A stretch of DNA of 64,000 nucleotides from NCBI GenBank assembly GCA_002070955.1, contig MWEK01000015.1:46930-110929 (forward strand), written 5' to 3'. The first letter of the stretch is position 1. Every line of letters begins with the position of its first letter. Shown in pieces: positions 1 through 11,506 of this stretch. The DNA comes from Planctomycetes bacterium ADurb.Bin069. GTDB lineage: Bacteria; Planctomycetota; UBA8108; UBA8890; UBA8898. The translations under genes were made by a program, and so were the position numbers. The notes under the pieces are model-generated. The model saw nothing but the letters and a program-made list of their open reading frames with translations, was not told the DNA's origin and ran no database searches.

Positions 1-563
1 GCCTGCGCCAGCGCCTGCAACGCCAGCAGCCCGATCATGCCGGCCCCCACCACCACCGCCGCGGCATCGAAGGCGATCGGCAGGCGGCGCACGGCGTGGA
101 AGGCCACCGCGAGGGGCTCCGTCATGGCCGCGTGCACGAAGGACACGCCGTCCGGCAGGCGGTGAAGGATGCGCTGGGGCACCGCCGCCAACTCGGCGAA
201 GGCGCCGTCGCGGCGATACTCCCCGCACGACACGCCGAGCACGCGCCGGTCATCGCAGAGGTTGATGCGGCCCGCCCGGCAGAAGGGGCACTTGCCGCAG
301 TACACGGTGGAATCGAACGTCACCCGGTCGCCGGGCCGCCACGCCCCCGCGCCGGCGCCCGCCTCCACGACCACGCCCGCCGCCTCGTGCCCCATGATGA
401 TCGGCGGGATTCTCCGCCCCGTGCTTCCGTCGAAGCCGTGCACGTCGCTCCCGCAGATGCCGCAGGCTTCCACGCGAACGAGGACATCCTCAGGCCCGGG
501 CGTCGGCGCGGGGACGTCCAGGAACTCCAGCCGGAGATACTCCGTCAGAACCAACGCCTTCAT
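1..563 (-). CDS. Zinc-dependent MDR-family alcohol/polyol dehydrogenase (partial, C-terminus outside window)
   Basis: The first 187 residues of a medium-chain dehydrogenase of the sorbitol/threonine dehydrogenase type, which oxidises a secondary alcohol with NAD(P). The GroES-like catalytic domain shows the catalytic-zinc ligands in ACGICGSD (Cys34/Cys37 region) and GHE (His59-Glu60). The structural-zinc loop has four cysteines (Cys89, 92, 95, 103). The nucleotide-binding fold begins at GAGMIG (about residues 173-178), and the reading frame then leaves the window. The start is the first ATG, 13 bases after the stop of the S1-domain gene on the same strand, so the two may be cotranscribed. The substrate cannot be told from this fragment; galactitol-phosphate, sorbitol or threonine-like substrates are all possible. 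Confidence 0.85.
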   Translation of the reverse strand, partial: MKALVLTEYLRLEFLDVPAPTPGPEDVLVRVEACGICGSDVHGFDGSTGRRIPPIIMGHEAAGVVVEAGAGAGAWRPGDRVTFDSTVYCGKCPFCRAGRINLCDDRRVLGVSCGEYRRDGAFAELAAVPQRILHRLPDGVSFVHAAMTEPLAVAFHAVRRLPIAFDAAAVVVGAGMIGLLALQALAQ

Positions 564-576
564 GGCGCGCTCGCTC

Positions 577-1683
577 CTACCCCGGCGCGATCTCGATCCG
601 GTTCTTTTCCTTGTCGATGCGCGCCACCGTGCCGCGCACGACGCTGCCCTGCCTGATCGAAGCGCCCAGGCCGCCCAGGTCGCACGAGGGAACGAACCCC
701 TCCACGCCTTCGTCCAGCGCGATGTACGCCCCTTCGGCGCCGATGCTCCGCACCCAGCCCGCGACGGTCTCGCCCACCGCGTAGCCCTCCAGCGCGCGGC
801 TGACCTGCGCCGCCTGGGCCCGGGGAAAATCCAAGCCGATGCGGCCTCGCCCGGCCTCGACGCGCACGACTTGGACGCGGAGGCGCTGCCCGGCCTTGAG
901 CGGTTTTTCGCGGCCGTATTCCCGGTAGTAGGCCTCGATCTTGCTGCGGTGGAGCAACCCCTCGGCCCCGCCGATGTCGACGAAGGCCCCGAACTCGTTC
1001 AGGCGGACGATGGTGCCGTCGAACTGATCGCCCTCGTTCAGGCGGGCGAGCACCTTGCCGCGCTCCTCGCGGGCCTCGCGCTCCAACACGGCGCGCCGGC
1101 TCACGACGACGTTCCTGTCCGCCCGGTCGAAGGACGCGACCTCGCACGTCAAGGTCTTGCCCACGTACTGCGAGGCATCCTCGACGCGCTCGCGCTCGAT
1201 CTGCGAAATCGGCATGAACGCGCGCACGCCCTTGATCGAGACCTCCAGGCCGCCCTTGTTGACCCCGGTGACCAGGCCCTTCAGAACCATGCCCGGCCTG
1301 AGCTCCTCCCAGAGCACCTCGGTGCGCGCCTGGGCGATGGAGAGGATCGCCATGTCGCGCGCGGCGTCGTAGCGCACGAAGTTGGCCTCGAGGCGCGCGC
1401 CCACCTTCGGCAGCGGCTCGTCCTCGAACTCGCCGTCCGGGATGAAGCCGTGCGCCTTGGGCGCGAGTTCCACCACGATCTCGCCGCCGCGGACGTTGAC
1501 GACCGTGCCCCGCAGGCGTGTCCCGGGGGCGCAGCGGGGCAGATCGAGCTCCGGCTCGGGCCCGAACTTGTCCCCCTGCATGCCGCCGCGCGCCATGAGC
1601 GCCTCGAGCTGCTCGTCGCTGATGCCGCCGGCGTCAGGCCGCCGCTCATCGTCGTCGTGGAACTTGCGTCGCTTGTCGATCAT
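577..1683 (-). CDS. S1 RNA-binding domain protein (ribosomal protein S1-like)
   Basis: A 368-residue protein with four consecutive S1 OB-fold domains, at about residues 53-118, 129-198, 213-283 and 295-366. The third has the best consensus (GTIVRLNEFGAFVDIGG, then GLLHRSKI). The N-terminus of about 50 residues is charged and unstructured-looking (DKRRKFHDDDERR). Proteins of this build bind mRNA or single-stranded RNA and resemble short ribosomal protein S1 or Tex/YhgF-type S1 arrays. There is no nuclease or helicase domain. I chose the ATG; a GTG two codons upstream is also possible because the ribosome-binding site is weak. It lies just upstream of the dehydrogenase gene. Whether it is the organism's main S1 or a paralogue cannot be decided from this window. 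Confidence 0.85.
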   Translation of the reverse strand: MIDKRRKFHDDDERRPDAGGISDEQLEALMARGGMQGDKFGPEPELDLPRCAPGTRLRGTVVNVRGGEIVVELAPKAHGFIPDGEFEDEPLPKVGARLEANFVRYDAARDMAILSIAQARTEVLWEELRPGMVLKGLVTGVNKGGLEVSIKGVRAFMPISQIERERVEDASQYVGKTLTCEVASFDRADRNVVVSRRAVLEREAREERGKVLARLNEGDQFDGTIVRLNEFGAFVDIGGAEGLLHRSKIEAYYREYGREKPLKAGQRLRVQVVRVEAGRGRIGLDFPRAQAAQVSRALEGYAVGETVAGWVRSIGAEGAYIALDEGVEGFVPSCDLGGLGASIRQGSVVRGTVARIDKEKNRIEIAPG

Positions 1684-1758
1684 GGGCACACCCGCCGGGA
1701 AACCGCCGCCGTCGCGCGCGCGTCAACGGGGCAACTATAGACGGGGGAAGGGCGCAGT

Positions 1759-3819
1759 TCAAGCCGGGATCGCGGCGTGCGCTCGCGCCGCCTCGGCGAG
1801 GCCCTGATGAGCGGGCGCCTCAAGGCGCGCGTCGGCCGCCAGAATTCGCTCCGCATCGCTCCGCGCCTCGGCCAGCAGCCGCGCGTCGCGCGCCGGATCG
1901 GCCACGCGCAGGTCGCACAGCCCGGCCTGGCGGCAGCCGCGGAACTGGCCCGGCCCGCGGAGCGCGAGGTCCTCCTCGGCGATCTTGAAGCCGTCCGTCG
2001 TGGCGCACAGGATTTCCAGGCGCCGCCGGCCCTCGGGCGTCTCCGCCTTGCCGAGGAGGAAGCACCAGGACTGCTCGCGCCCGCGCCCCACGCGGCCGCG
2101 AAGCTGGTGAAGCTGCGTCAGGCCGAAGCGGGCCGCGTCCTCGATCACCATCGTCGTCGCGCGCGGCGCATCGATGCCCACCTCCACCACGGTGGTGCCG
2201 AAGAGAATATCGAGGGCGCCCTCGGTGAAGCGCCGCATGACCGCGTCCTTCTCGGCCGCGTCCAGGCGGCCGTGGATGAGCGCCGCGCGCAGCCCGGCGA
2301 GAGGCCCCGCGCGCAGCTCCTCGAACCTCCGCGTCACGGCGGACAGGTCGATCTTCTCCGACTCCTCCACCAGCGGGCAGACGTAATAGGTCTGAAAACC
2401 CCGCGCGGCCTGCGTCCGGATATACGCGTGCAGCCCCGGCAGCTTCGCGGGCGGCACCCGCGCGGTCTTGACGGGCAGGCGCCCCGGGGGAAGCTCGTCG
2501 ATGACCGAGATATCCATGGCGCCGCAGGCGGTCAGGGCCAGCGTGCGGGGGATCGGCGTCGCCGTCATGTGGAGGATGTCCGGGATCGCGCCCTTGGCGG
2601 CGAGCAGCCCCCGTTGGACCACGCCGAAGCGGTGCTGCTCGTCGATGATGGCGAGCCCCAGGCGCCGGAAGATCGTCCGTTCCTCAATGAGCGCGTGCGT
2701 CCCGGCGGCCACCAGGGCTTCGCCGCGGGCCAGGCGCGCCCTCGCGGCGGCCGCGCCCGGCGCTCCCGCCGTGAGCAACTCCACCGCGACGCCGAGGGGC
2801 GCGAGGCGGGCGCGCAGGGTGAGGGCATGCTGCTCCGCCAGAATCTCGGTGGGCGCCATGAAGGCGGTCTGAAAACCGCCGTCGCACGCGGCGGCGATGG
2901 CGTGGAGCGCGACGGCGGTCTTGCCGCAGCCCACATCGCCCTCGAGCAGCCGCACCATGGGGCGCGCCGAGGCCATGTCGGCCAGGACGGCGTCCACCGC
3001 GCGCCGCTGCGCCGCCGTGAGCGCGAAGGGCAGCGCGGCGCCCAGGGCGGCCAGAAGCGGCCCGCCGACGACGTGGGCGTAGCCCTTACGTTCCGCCTCC
3101 CGCCCCGCGCGCGCCCGCAGGACGCCGAGCTGCAGCCCGAGCAGCTCTTCGTAGGCGAAGCGGTCGCGGGCCCGTTCGCCCTCGGCGATTTCGCGGGGAA
3201 AGTGCGCCGCGCGCAGCGCCTCGGATAGCGCGGCGAAGCCCAGGCGCTCCCGGAGCGGCGCGGGCAGCGGGTCGCCGGGAAGATCCGCGCACGCATCGAG
3301 CGCGGCGTGGATCCAACGCCTGAGGGCGCGCTGCGTGAGCTTCCCGGCGAGCCGGTATATCGGCACGACGCGCCCCGTGTTGAGGCCGTCGCCGCTCCCG
3401 CCCGCCAGGATGTCGTACTCGGGGTTGCGGAGAGCGAGCCCGTTGTAGACGCCCACCGCGCCCGTGAGGACGACGCGCGTCCCGAGGGGAAACCGCGCCG
3501 CGAGCGCGCCGCGGCCGAACCACGTCGCCGCGACTTCGCCCGTGCCGTCGCGCACCGCGATCACGGCCATGGACCGGCCGCCCCGCAGCTCGACGCGGCG
3601 CCGCCTGACGATTTCTCCCTGGACGGTGCGGACGCCGCCGGGCGCCAGGGCGCCGATCGGAACGGGCGCGCGCCGGTCCTCGTACGCCCGCGGGAAATGG
3701 AAGAGCAGATCGCGCACCGTGCCGATGCCGAGCTGCGCCAGCAGCGCCGCCCGCGCCGGCCCGATGCCGGGCAGGGTTTCGACGGCGCGATTCCATGGGC
3801 TCGCGGAGATGGCATCCAT
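1759..3819 (-). CDS. recG: ATP-dependent DNA helicase RecG
   Basis: RecG remodels stalled replication forks and Holliday junctions by branch migration. The protein is 686 residues, the usual family length. The N-terminal wedge starts with a helix-hairpin-helix-like stretch (LPGIGPARAALLAQLG), followed by an OB-fold region. The helicase core shows Walker A (EGDVGCGKTAVAL), a DEQH Walker B (IIDEQHRFG), the TATPIPRTLAL motif III and motif VI (QLRGRVGRG). The start MDAISASPW was preferred over an in-frame ATG 17 codons upstream, because the family normally begins close to the HhH segment and the upstream residues look like a promoter region. A TATAGC hexamer lies only a few bases upstream of this ATG, so the 5' leader may be very short. 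It is divergent from the DUF255 gene. Confidence 0.95.
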   Translation of the reverse strand: MDAISASPWNRAVETLPGIGPARAALLAQLGIGTVRDLLFHFPRAYEDRRAPVPIGALAPGGVRTVQGEIVRRRRVELRGGRSMAVIAVRDGTGEVAATWFGRGALAARFPLGTRVVLTGAVGVYNGLALRNPEYDILAGGSGDGLNTGRVVPIYRLAGKLTQRALRRWIHAALDACADLPGDPLPAPLRERLGFAALSEALRAAHFPREIAEGERARDRFAYEELLGLQLGVLRARAGREAERKGYAHVVGGPLLAALGAALPFALTAAQRRAVDAVLADMASARPMVRLLEGDVGCGKTAVALHAIAAACDGGFQTAFMAPTEILAEQHALTLRARLAPLGVAVELLTAGAPGAAAARARLARGEALVAAGTHALIEERTIFRRLGLAIIDEQHRFGVVQRGLLAAKGAIPDILHMTATPIPRTLALTACGAMDISVIDELPPGRLPVKTARVPPAKLPGLHAYIRTQAARGFQTYYVCPLVEESEKIDLSAVTRRFEELRAGPLAGLRAALIHGRLDAAEKDAVMRRFTEGALDILFGTTVVEVGIDAPRATTMVIEDAARFGLTQLHQLRGRVGRGREQSWCFLLGKAETPEGRRRLEILCATTDGFKIAEEDLALRGPGQFRGCRQAGLCDLRVADPARDARLLAEARSDAERILAADARLEAPAHQGLAEAARAHAAIPA

Positions 3820-3825
3820 ATCGGG

Positions 3826-3846
3826 TAGGCTATAGGCTATAGGCTG
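3826..3846. repeat. Triple TAGGCTA heptanucleotide repeat in a divergent promoter region
   Basis: Three head-to-tail copies of TAGGCTA, the last ending in G instead of A. They lie between the divergent recG and DUF255-protein starts. Read on the minus strand, the repeat supplies two TATAGC hexamers that could act as -10 elements for recG. No clear -35 is visible. Confidence 0.5.
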
Positions 3847-3875
3847 CCGCCGACAGGCTCCAGGGTCCAACCGAC

Positions 3876-6188
<2,313 letters not shown>

Positions 6189-6191
6189 GGC

Positions 6192-7091
6192 TCACGCGTA
6201 CTGCAGCATGCGCTCCAGCGAGGCGCGCGCCCGCTGCATGACGGCTTCGGGCAGATCGATGACGTAGCGGCGTTCCGCGAGGGCGAGATACACGTCCTGG
6301 AGCGTGGTGAGCTTCATCTGCGTGCAGACCCGCGGCGTTCCCGCGGCGTAGAACGTCTTGGCGGGGAACTCGCGCCGCAGGCGGGCGATCAGGCCTTCCT
6401 CGGTGGCGATGAGGAAACTCCGCCGGTCGGACGCCGCCGCGTACTTCACCATGCCCTCCGTGGAAAGAACCTCGTCGGCGCAATCGATGACCTCGGGCGG
6501 GCACTCGGGGTGGACCAGGAGAACCGCGTCGGGCACGGCCTGCCGGGCCTGCATGACGTCTTCGTAGGTGATGCGCGCATGCACGTAGCAGAACCCCGGC
6601 CACGGGATGATCTCCTTGTCGGTGAAGCGCTGGCAGTAGGCGGCGAGGTTGCGGTCCGGGACGAAGATGACGCGGCGCTGGGGCAGGCTCTGCACCACCT
6701 TGACGGCGTTCGCCGACGTGACGCACACGTCGGCCCGCGCCTTGACATCGGCGTAGGTGTTGACGTAGCACACGACGGCGGCATCGGGGTGCCGCGCCTT
6801 GAGCGCCTCGAGCTCGCGCAAGTCGACCATCTCCGCCATGGGGCAACGGGCTTCCTTCTGGGGGATGAGCACGGTCTTGGCGGGCGAGAGGATCTTCGCC
6901 GTCTCGGCCATGAAGGTGACGCCGCAGAACACGATCATCTTCGCGTCGGTTCCGGCGGCGGCGCGGGCCAAGGCCAGGGAGTCGCCCAGGTGGTCCGCCA
7001 GTTCCTGGATCTCGGGGCGCTGGTAGTTGTGGACGAGGAGCACGGCCCCGCGCTCCGCCTTCAGCCTGGCAATTTCGCGGCCAGAGTTCAT
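6192..7091 (-). CDS. nadA: Quinolinate synthase
   Basis: NadA condenses iminoaspartate with dihydroxyacetone phosphate to quinolinate in NAD synthesis, using a 4Fe-4S cluster. The 299-residue protein has the family's three pseudo-repeated domains. It carries the three expected cluster cysteines, in VFCGVTFMAET, HPECPPEV and RVCTQMKLTTL, and the motif LLVHNYQRPEIQELAD near the N-terminus. The start ATG is preceded by a strong AAGGAGGTG ribosome-binding site, which decides against an in-frame ATG 14 codons upstream. No nadB or nadC lies nearby. The gene converges with the DUF255 gene and is divergent from the metXW operon. Confidence 0.95.
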   Translation of the reverse strand: MNSGREIARLKAERGAVLLVHNYQRPEIQELADHLGDSLALARAAAGTDAKMIVFCGVTFMAETAKILSPAKTVLIPQKEARCPMAEMVDLRELEALKARHPDAAVVCYVNTYADVKARADVCVTSANAVKVVQSLPQRRVIFVPDRNLAAYCQRFTDKEIIPWPGFCYVHARITYEDVMQARQAVPDAVLLVHPECPPEVIDCADEVLSTEGMVKYAAASDRRSFLIATEEGLIARLRREFPAKTFYAAGTPRVCTQMKLTTLQDVYLALAERRYVIDLPEAVMQRARASLERMLQYA

Positions 7092-7131
7092 ACGCACCTC
7101 CTTGCGCCGCGCGCCGCGGCGCGGACCGGCC

Positions 7132-7137
7132 ATTATA
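7132..7137 (-). promoter_or_regulatory. -10 element for nadA
   Basis: A perfect TATAAT on the minus strand, about 40 bases upstream of the nadA start. No good -35 is visible at 16-18 bases, so only the -10 is claimed. Confidence 0.4.
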
Positions 7138-7163
7138 GGACAATCTCTATCGGAGTTGTAGAG

Positions 7164-7192
7164 TTGAATCGGCCCGGTTTTGTCGATAATAT
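7164..7192 (+). promoter_or_regulatory. Sigma-70-like promoter of the metXW-cysE operon
   Basis: TTGAAT, a 17-base spacer, then TAATAT. The predicted transcript start is about 53 bases ahead of the chosen metXW start, in the divergent gap with nadA. Confidence 0.55.
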
Positions 7193-7251
7193 TGGTCGCG
7201 ATCGTTTTTTGCCATCGCGCGTTGTGCGCCGGGCTCAGGAATCACGCTCGC

Positions 7252-9123
7252 ATGGACCTTCACCCCGATCACCCGCGCCGCGCCGGCGCCCCGCCCGCGG
7301 AGCCGTTTTCCGCCGGGGATTCGCCGGGAGGCGCCGGCGTCGTCGAGACGCGCGTCGCCGCCATCGCGCTGCCGCCGGGCGGACTCCGCCTTGAGCGCGG
7401 CGGCGTGCTGCCCGAACTCCGCGTGGCGTACGAGACCTACGGGACCCTGGCGCCTGACCGCGGCAACGCCGTCTTCATCTGCCACGCCCTCACCGGCGAC
7501 GCCCACGTCGCCGGCCGCCTGGGCGCGCCGGACGGCCCCCTCGGCTGGTGGGACGAGATGATCGGCCCCGGCAAGGGCATCGACACGGACCATTACTTCG
7601 TCGTCTGCGCCAACATCCTCGGCGGCTGCAAGGGCACGACCGGCCCCTCGTCGGTGAATCCGGCCTCCGGGAAACCCTACGGCGCGGGCTTTCCCCCCTT
7701 CACCGTCAACGACATGGTCACGGTGCACCGCCTGCTCCTGGACCACCTCGGCATCGCGCGCCTCGCCGCCGTCGTGGGCGGCTCCCTCGGCGGCATGCAG
7801 GTCCTCGCCTGGGCGATCCGCCACCCCGAATCCATCGACCGCGCCGTGTGCATCGCCTCCGCCGCGAGCCTGTCGGCCCAGGCCCTGGCCTTCGACGTCG
7901 TCGGGCGCGAAGCCATCACCGCCGACCCCGGCTGGCGCGGCGGGGATTACTACGCGACCGGGACCTCGCCGGCCCAGGGCCTGGCGCAGGCCCGCAAGAT
8001 CGGACATATCACGTACCTTTCCCAGGACATGATGGCCCTGAAGTTCGGCCGCGGAAAGCACCCGCGCGGCGGCGCGGCGGCGCCCGACCCCGCCGCCGCC
8101 TTCAAAACCGACTTCGAGGTCGAGCGCTATCTGGCGCACCAGGGTCGCAAACTCGTCGAGCGCTTCGATGCGAACTCCTACCTGCATATCACCCGCGCCA
8201 TGGATGAGTTCGATCTCGTGGAGGAATACGGCGCGCTGGCCGGCGCGCTCGCGCCCATCCAGGCCAAGCTTCTCGTCGTCGCCCTGAGCAAGGACTGGCT
8301 CTTCCCGCCGGAGCAATCGGCGGCGCTGGCCCACGCGCTCGTGCGGGCGGGAAAACGCACGGCGTACTGCCTGCTCCACGCGCCGCAGGGCCATGACGCC
8401 TTCCTCGTGGACATCGAGCGCCTGGCCGCAGTCATCCGCGCCTTCCTCCCCTGGGTGGGCGCGCGGCCGCCGCGGCGGACGGCGGCGGACCCCGCCTCCC
8501 CCGGGCGGGCGCGGGAGCACGCGATCATCGCCGACATGATCCGCCCCGGAGCGCGCGTCCTGGACCTAGGGTGCGGCGACGGCGCGCTGCTGAGCCTGCT
8601 GGCCCAGCGGCGCGGCACGGCGGGCATGGGCGTCGACATCGATATCGAACGAATCCTCGAGGTCATCGACAAGGGGCACGACGTCATCCAGGCGGACATC
8701 GACGCGGGCCTGGCGATGATCCCCGACAAGGCCTACGACTACGCCGTGCTCAGCGCGACGCTGCAGTCCGTCCGCAGGCCGCGCGCCGTTCTCCGGGAGC
8801 TCCTGCGCGTGGCGGACGAGGGCATCGTCAGCTTCCCCAACTTCGGCCGCCTTGGGCACCGCCTGCGTCTCGCGCTCAAGGGCCGCCTGCCGAAGGGCGG
8901 CGCCCTCCCTCACGAAGGGGACGACACGCCGCACCTCCACCGCTTCACCCTGGCCGACTTCCAGGCGTTGTGCCGCGAGGACGGCATTCAGATTCTCCAG
9001 ACGGTTTGCATCCCCGAGGGCCTGGCGAACCGGCTGCTCACGGCCCTGGGACGCCGCAACTTGGGCGCCGACCGCGTGATCGCCCGCATCGCGCGCCGGG
9101 CGCCCGCGAAAGGAACGCAATGA
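7252..9123 (+). CDS. metXW: Homoserine O-acetyltransferase MetX fused to methionine-biosynthesis protein MetW
   Basis: A 623-residue fusion. The first 410 or so residues are MetX, an alpha/beta-hydrolase that acylates homoserine for methionine synthesis. The nucleophile Ser178 is in [10 protein letters not shown], the acid is Asp348 (SKDWLF) and the base is His381 (GHDAF). The conserved GPSSVNP and [12 protein letters not shown] motifs are present. From about residue 424 the protein is MetW, a class I methyltransferase-like fold with [12 protein letters not shown] and the family motif SFPNFG. metX and metW are usually separate neighbouring genes; here they form one reading frame. An in-frame ATG 24 codons upstream would add a non-family extension, so it was not used. 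The stop overlaps the cysE start (ATGA). Confidence 0.93.
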   Translation: MDLHPDHPRRAGAPPAEPFSAGDSPGGAGVVETRVAAIALPPGGLRLERGGVLPELRVAYETYGTLAPDRGNAVFICHALTGDAHVAGRLGAPDGPLGWWDEMIGPGKGIDTDHYFVVCANILGGCKGTTGPSSVNPASGKPYGAGFPPFTVNDMVTVHRLLLDHLGIARLAAVVGGSLGGMQVLAWAIRHPESIDRAVCIASAASLSAQALAFDVVGREAITADPGWRGGDYYATGTSPAQGLAQARKIGHITYLSQDMMALKFGRGKHPRGGAAAPDPAAAFKTDFEVERYLAHQGRKLVERFDANSYLHITRAMDEFDLVEEYGALAGALAPIQAKLLVVALSKDWLFPPEQSAALAHALVRAGKRTAYCLLHAPQGHDAFLVDIERLAAVIRAFLPWVGARPPRRTAADPASPGRAREHAIIADMIRPGARVLDLGCGDGALLSLLAQRRGTAGMGVDIDIERILEVIDKGHDVIQADIDAGLAMIPDKAYDYAVLSATLQSVRRPRAVLRELLRVADEGIVSFPNFGRLGHRLRLALKGRLPKGGALPHEGDDTPHLHRFTLADFQALCREDGIQILQTVCIPEGLANRLLTALGRRNLGADRVIARIARRAPAKGTQ

Positions 9124-10148
9124 CGACGGACTGGAAGCCCGCGCTCTCCGATCTGGTGCCGCGCCTCGTCGAGGGATTGTCAAAGTGCGGCGATTGCCCC
9201 GCCGCCGAGGGGGGCGCGAAAGGGCTCTGCCTCTGGAGCCAGCAGGCGGTGCACAACGTCGTGCGCGCGCTCATGGCGGCGCTCTTTCCCGGATGCCACG
9301 AGACCCAGCCCGTCGCCCCCGGCGGGCTCGAGCACCGCATCCGGGAGCGCCTGGCTTCGGCCGCCGAGGAGCTGTCCCGCCAGATCGCCCGCGCCTTCGA
9401 GCACGAGGCGCGCCGCGGCGGCTCCGCCGATACGGAGGCCTGCGCGCGCAGGGCCGGCGCCGTGGTGGGCAGGCTGCTCGACGCGCTGCCGGAGATTCAA
9501 CGCCTTCTGCACCTGGACATCGAGGCCGGGTACGAGGGCGATCCGGCGGCGCGCTCCACCATGGAAGTCGTGCTGAGCTACCCGGGCTTCTTCGCCATCG
9601 CCGTGCACCGCATCGCCCACATCCTGTACAACGAAGGGGTGCCGCTCATACCGCGGGTGATGGCGGAGTACGCCCACTCGCTCACCGGCATCGACATCCA
9701 CCCGGGCGCCCGGATCGGGCCCGCCTTCTTCATCGACCACGGCACCGGCGTCGTCATCGGCGAGACCGCCGTCATCGGCGCCGGAGTCAAGCTCTACCAA
9801 GGCGTGACCCTCGGCGCCCTGAGCTTCCCCAAGGACGAACAAGGACGGCTGGTCAAGGGCATCAAACGCCACCCGAACGTGGACGACGGCGTCGTCATCT
9901 ATGCCGGCGCCACGATTCTCGGCGGCGACACGACCATCGGCCGCGGCTCGGTGATCGGCGGCAACGTGTGGCTCACCCACTCCGTGCCGCCGTACTCGAA
10001 GGTCTACAATCGACAACCGCGGCATGTGATCAAGAACACCGCCGGGCCCGGAGCGAAGGCCGCGCCTTGCGCGGAACGCGCTCCCGGGGTACAAGACACG
10101 GCGCCGGCCGCCCCTCCCGGCGGCGGACAACCCGCGAGGAGACGATGA
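9120..10148 (+). CDS. cysE: Serine O-acetyltransferase
   Basis: CysE acetylates L-serine with acetyl-CoA to O-acetylserine, the precursor of cysteine. The protein is 342 residues, of the long form with a helical N-terminal extension that includes a CGDCP cysteine pair. The C-terminal left-handed beta-helix is built of hexapeptide repeats. It holds the family residues [26 protein letters not shown] and [21 protein letters not shown] in separate short stretches. The tail after HVIKN is a proline/alanine-rich extension. The gene overlaps the metXW stop by four bases and abuts the flavodoxin gene, so it is clearly in an operon that joins cysteine and methionine synthesis. Confidence 0.93.
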   Translation: MTTDWKPALSDLVPRLVEGLSKCGDCPAAEGGAKGLCLWSQQAVHNVVRALMAALFPGCHETQPVAPGGLEHRIRERLASAAEELSRQIARAFEHEARRGGSADTEACARRAGAVVGRLLDALPEIQRLLHLDIEAGYEGDPAARSTMEVVLSYPGFFAIAVHRIAHILYNEGVPLIPRVMAEYAHSLTGIDIHPGARIGPAFFIDHGTGVVIGETAVIGAGVKLYQGVTLGALSFPKDEQGRLVKGIKRHPNVDDGVVIYAGATILGGDTTIGRGSVIGGNVWLTHSVPPYSKVYNRQPRHVIKNTAGPGAKAAPCAERAPGVQDTAPAAPPGGGQPARRR

Positions 10149-10624
10149 TGGTGAGAATCCTGATCGTGTACTACGAAGCCTCCGGCGGCACCGAGGCCAT
10201 GGCCCGCGCCATCGCCGCGGGCGTCAAGGAAGGCGGCGGCGAGGCGGTCATCAAGCGGGTGGAGGACACCGCGCCGGAGGATCTCAAGGCCGCGGACGGC
10301 GTCGTGTTCGGATCGCCCACCTACTACGGCCTCCCCGCGCCCCGGATGCTGGCCCTCTTCGAGGAGAGCGTCCGCTGCCACGGCGCGCTGGAGGGCAAGG
10401 CGGGGGGCGCCTTCGCCGTATCCGCCAATATCGGCGGCGGCAACGAGACCACGGTCATGGCGCTGATCCAAGCCATGCTGGTCCACGGCTTCGTCGTGCA
10501 AGGCTCTCCGGCCGGAGATCACTTCGGGCCGGTGAGCGTGGGCGCGCCCGACCGCCGCGTCAAGACCCAGTGCGGCGAGTACGGGCGGCGCATCTGCGCG
10601 CTGGCCGCGAAGCTGCGCGGGTAG
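10148..10624 (+). CDS. Flavodoxin-like NAD(P)H:quinone oxidoreductase (WrbA-like)
   Basis: A 158-residue flavodoxin fold. The FMN phosphate-binding loop is [14 protein letters not shown], and the second flavin contact is the family motif GSPTYYG. A glycine-rich segment ([11 protein letters not shown]) follows. It resembles WrbA and related flavin-dependent quinone reductases but is shorter than classical WrbA (about 200 residues). The second of two adjacent ATG codons is taken as the start because GAGGAGA sits five bases ahead of it. It directly follows cysE in the same operon. The electron acceptor is unknown. Confidence 0.82.
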   Translation: MVRILIVYYEASGGTEAMARAIAAGVKEGGGEAVIKRVEDTAPEDLKAADGVVFGSPTYYGLPAPRMLALFEESVRCHGALEGKAGGAFAVSANIGGGNETTVMALIQAMLVHGFVVQGSPAGDHFGPVSVGAPDRRVKTQCGEYGRRICALAAKLRG

Positions 10625-10658
10625 GCGGGGCGGGCGGCCCCGCCGGAGGACGGCGCCC

Positions 10659-11468
10659 ATGGAAGCCTTCGCGCAGCTCCACCCCGCCCTGCAGGCGCTC
10701 ATCGCCACGTGCTTCACGTGGTTCCTGACGGCGGTCGGGGCCTCGAGCGTGTTCTTCACCGTGCGGGTCAACCGCAAGCTCCTCGACGTCATGCTGGGGT
10801 TCGCGGCCGGGGTCATGATCGCCGCCAGCTACTGGTCGCTGCTGGCGCCGGCCCTGGAGATGGCGGCCGAACACCCCATCGGCGCGTGGTTCCCGGCGGC
10901 GGTGGGATTCCTGCTGGGAGCCACGGCGCTCCGAATCGTCGATCGCCTGCTCCCGCACCTCCACTTGGATGCGCCGGCCGAGAGCGTCGAGGGCGTCAAG
11001 TCGAACTTCAGCCGGAGCATCCTCCTCGTCTTGGCCATCACGCTCCACAACATTCCCGAGGGCTTGGCCGTGGGCGTCGCCTTCGGCGCCGTGGCTTTCG
11101 GCCTGCCCTCGGCGACGCTCAGCGGCGCGATAACGCTCGCCCTGGGCATCGGGCTTCAGAACCTCCCGGAGGGCCTCGCCGTCTCCATGCCCCTCAGGCG
11201 CGAGGGCCTCTCGCGCCTGCGCTCCTTCTGGTACGGACAGCTCTCGGGCATCGTCGAGCCGGTGGCGGGCGTCATCGGCGCGGCGGCCGTGCTCGTGGCC
11301 CAGCCCGCCCTGCCCTACGCCCTCGCCTTCGCCGCGGGGGCCATGATCTTCGTGGTGGTGGAGGAACTCATCCCCGAGTCCCAAGCCGGCGGCAACGGCG
11401 ACCTGGCGACGATGGGCGTCGTAATCGGCTTCACGGTGATGATGATCATGGACGTGGCGCTGGGATAG
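10659..11468 (+). CDS. ZIP-family divalent metal transporter
   Basis: A 269-residue integral membrane protein with about eight hydrophobic segments, the usual size for bacterial ZIP (ZupT-type) importers of Zn, Fe or Mn. The two metal-binding helices are visible as [10 protein letters not shown] and [10 protein letters not shown]. The second has Gln where ZupT proteins commonly have His. A late [13 protein letters not shown] segment is also typical. A GGAGGA ribosome-binding site precedes the start. It is the last gene of the metXW operon and converges on the large glycosidase gene. The metal specificity cannot be read from sequence. Confidence 0.9.
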   Translation: MEAFAQLHPALQALIATCFTWFLTAVGASSVFFTVRVNRKLLDVMLGFAAGVMIAASYWSLLAPALEMAAEHPIGAWFPAAVGFLLGATALRIVDRLLPHLHLDAPAESVEGVKSNFSRSILLVLAITLHNIPEGLAVGVAFGAVAFGLPSATLSGAITLALGIGLQNLPEGLAVSMPLRREGLSRLRSFWYGQLSGIVEPVAGVIGAAAVLVAQPALPYALAFAAGAMIFVVVEELIPESQAGGNGDLATMGVVIGFTVMMIMDVALG

Positions 11469-11506
11469 AACCGCGGACCGCGGCGCCCCCAGCGCACGGC
11501 GCGTCT

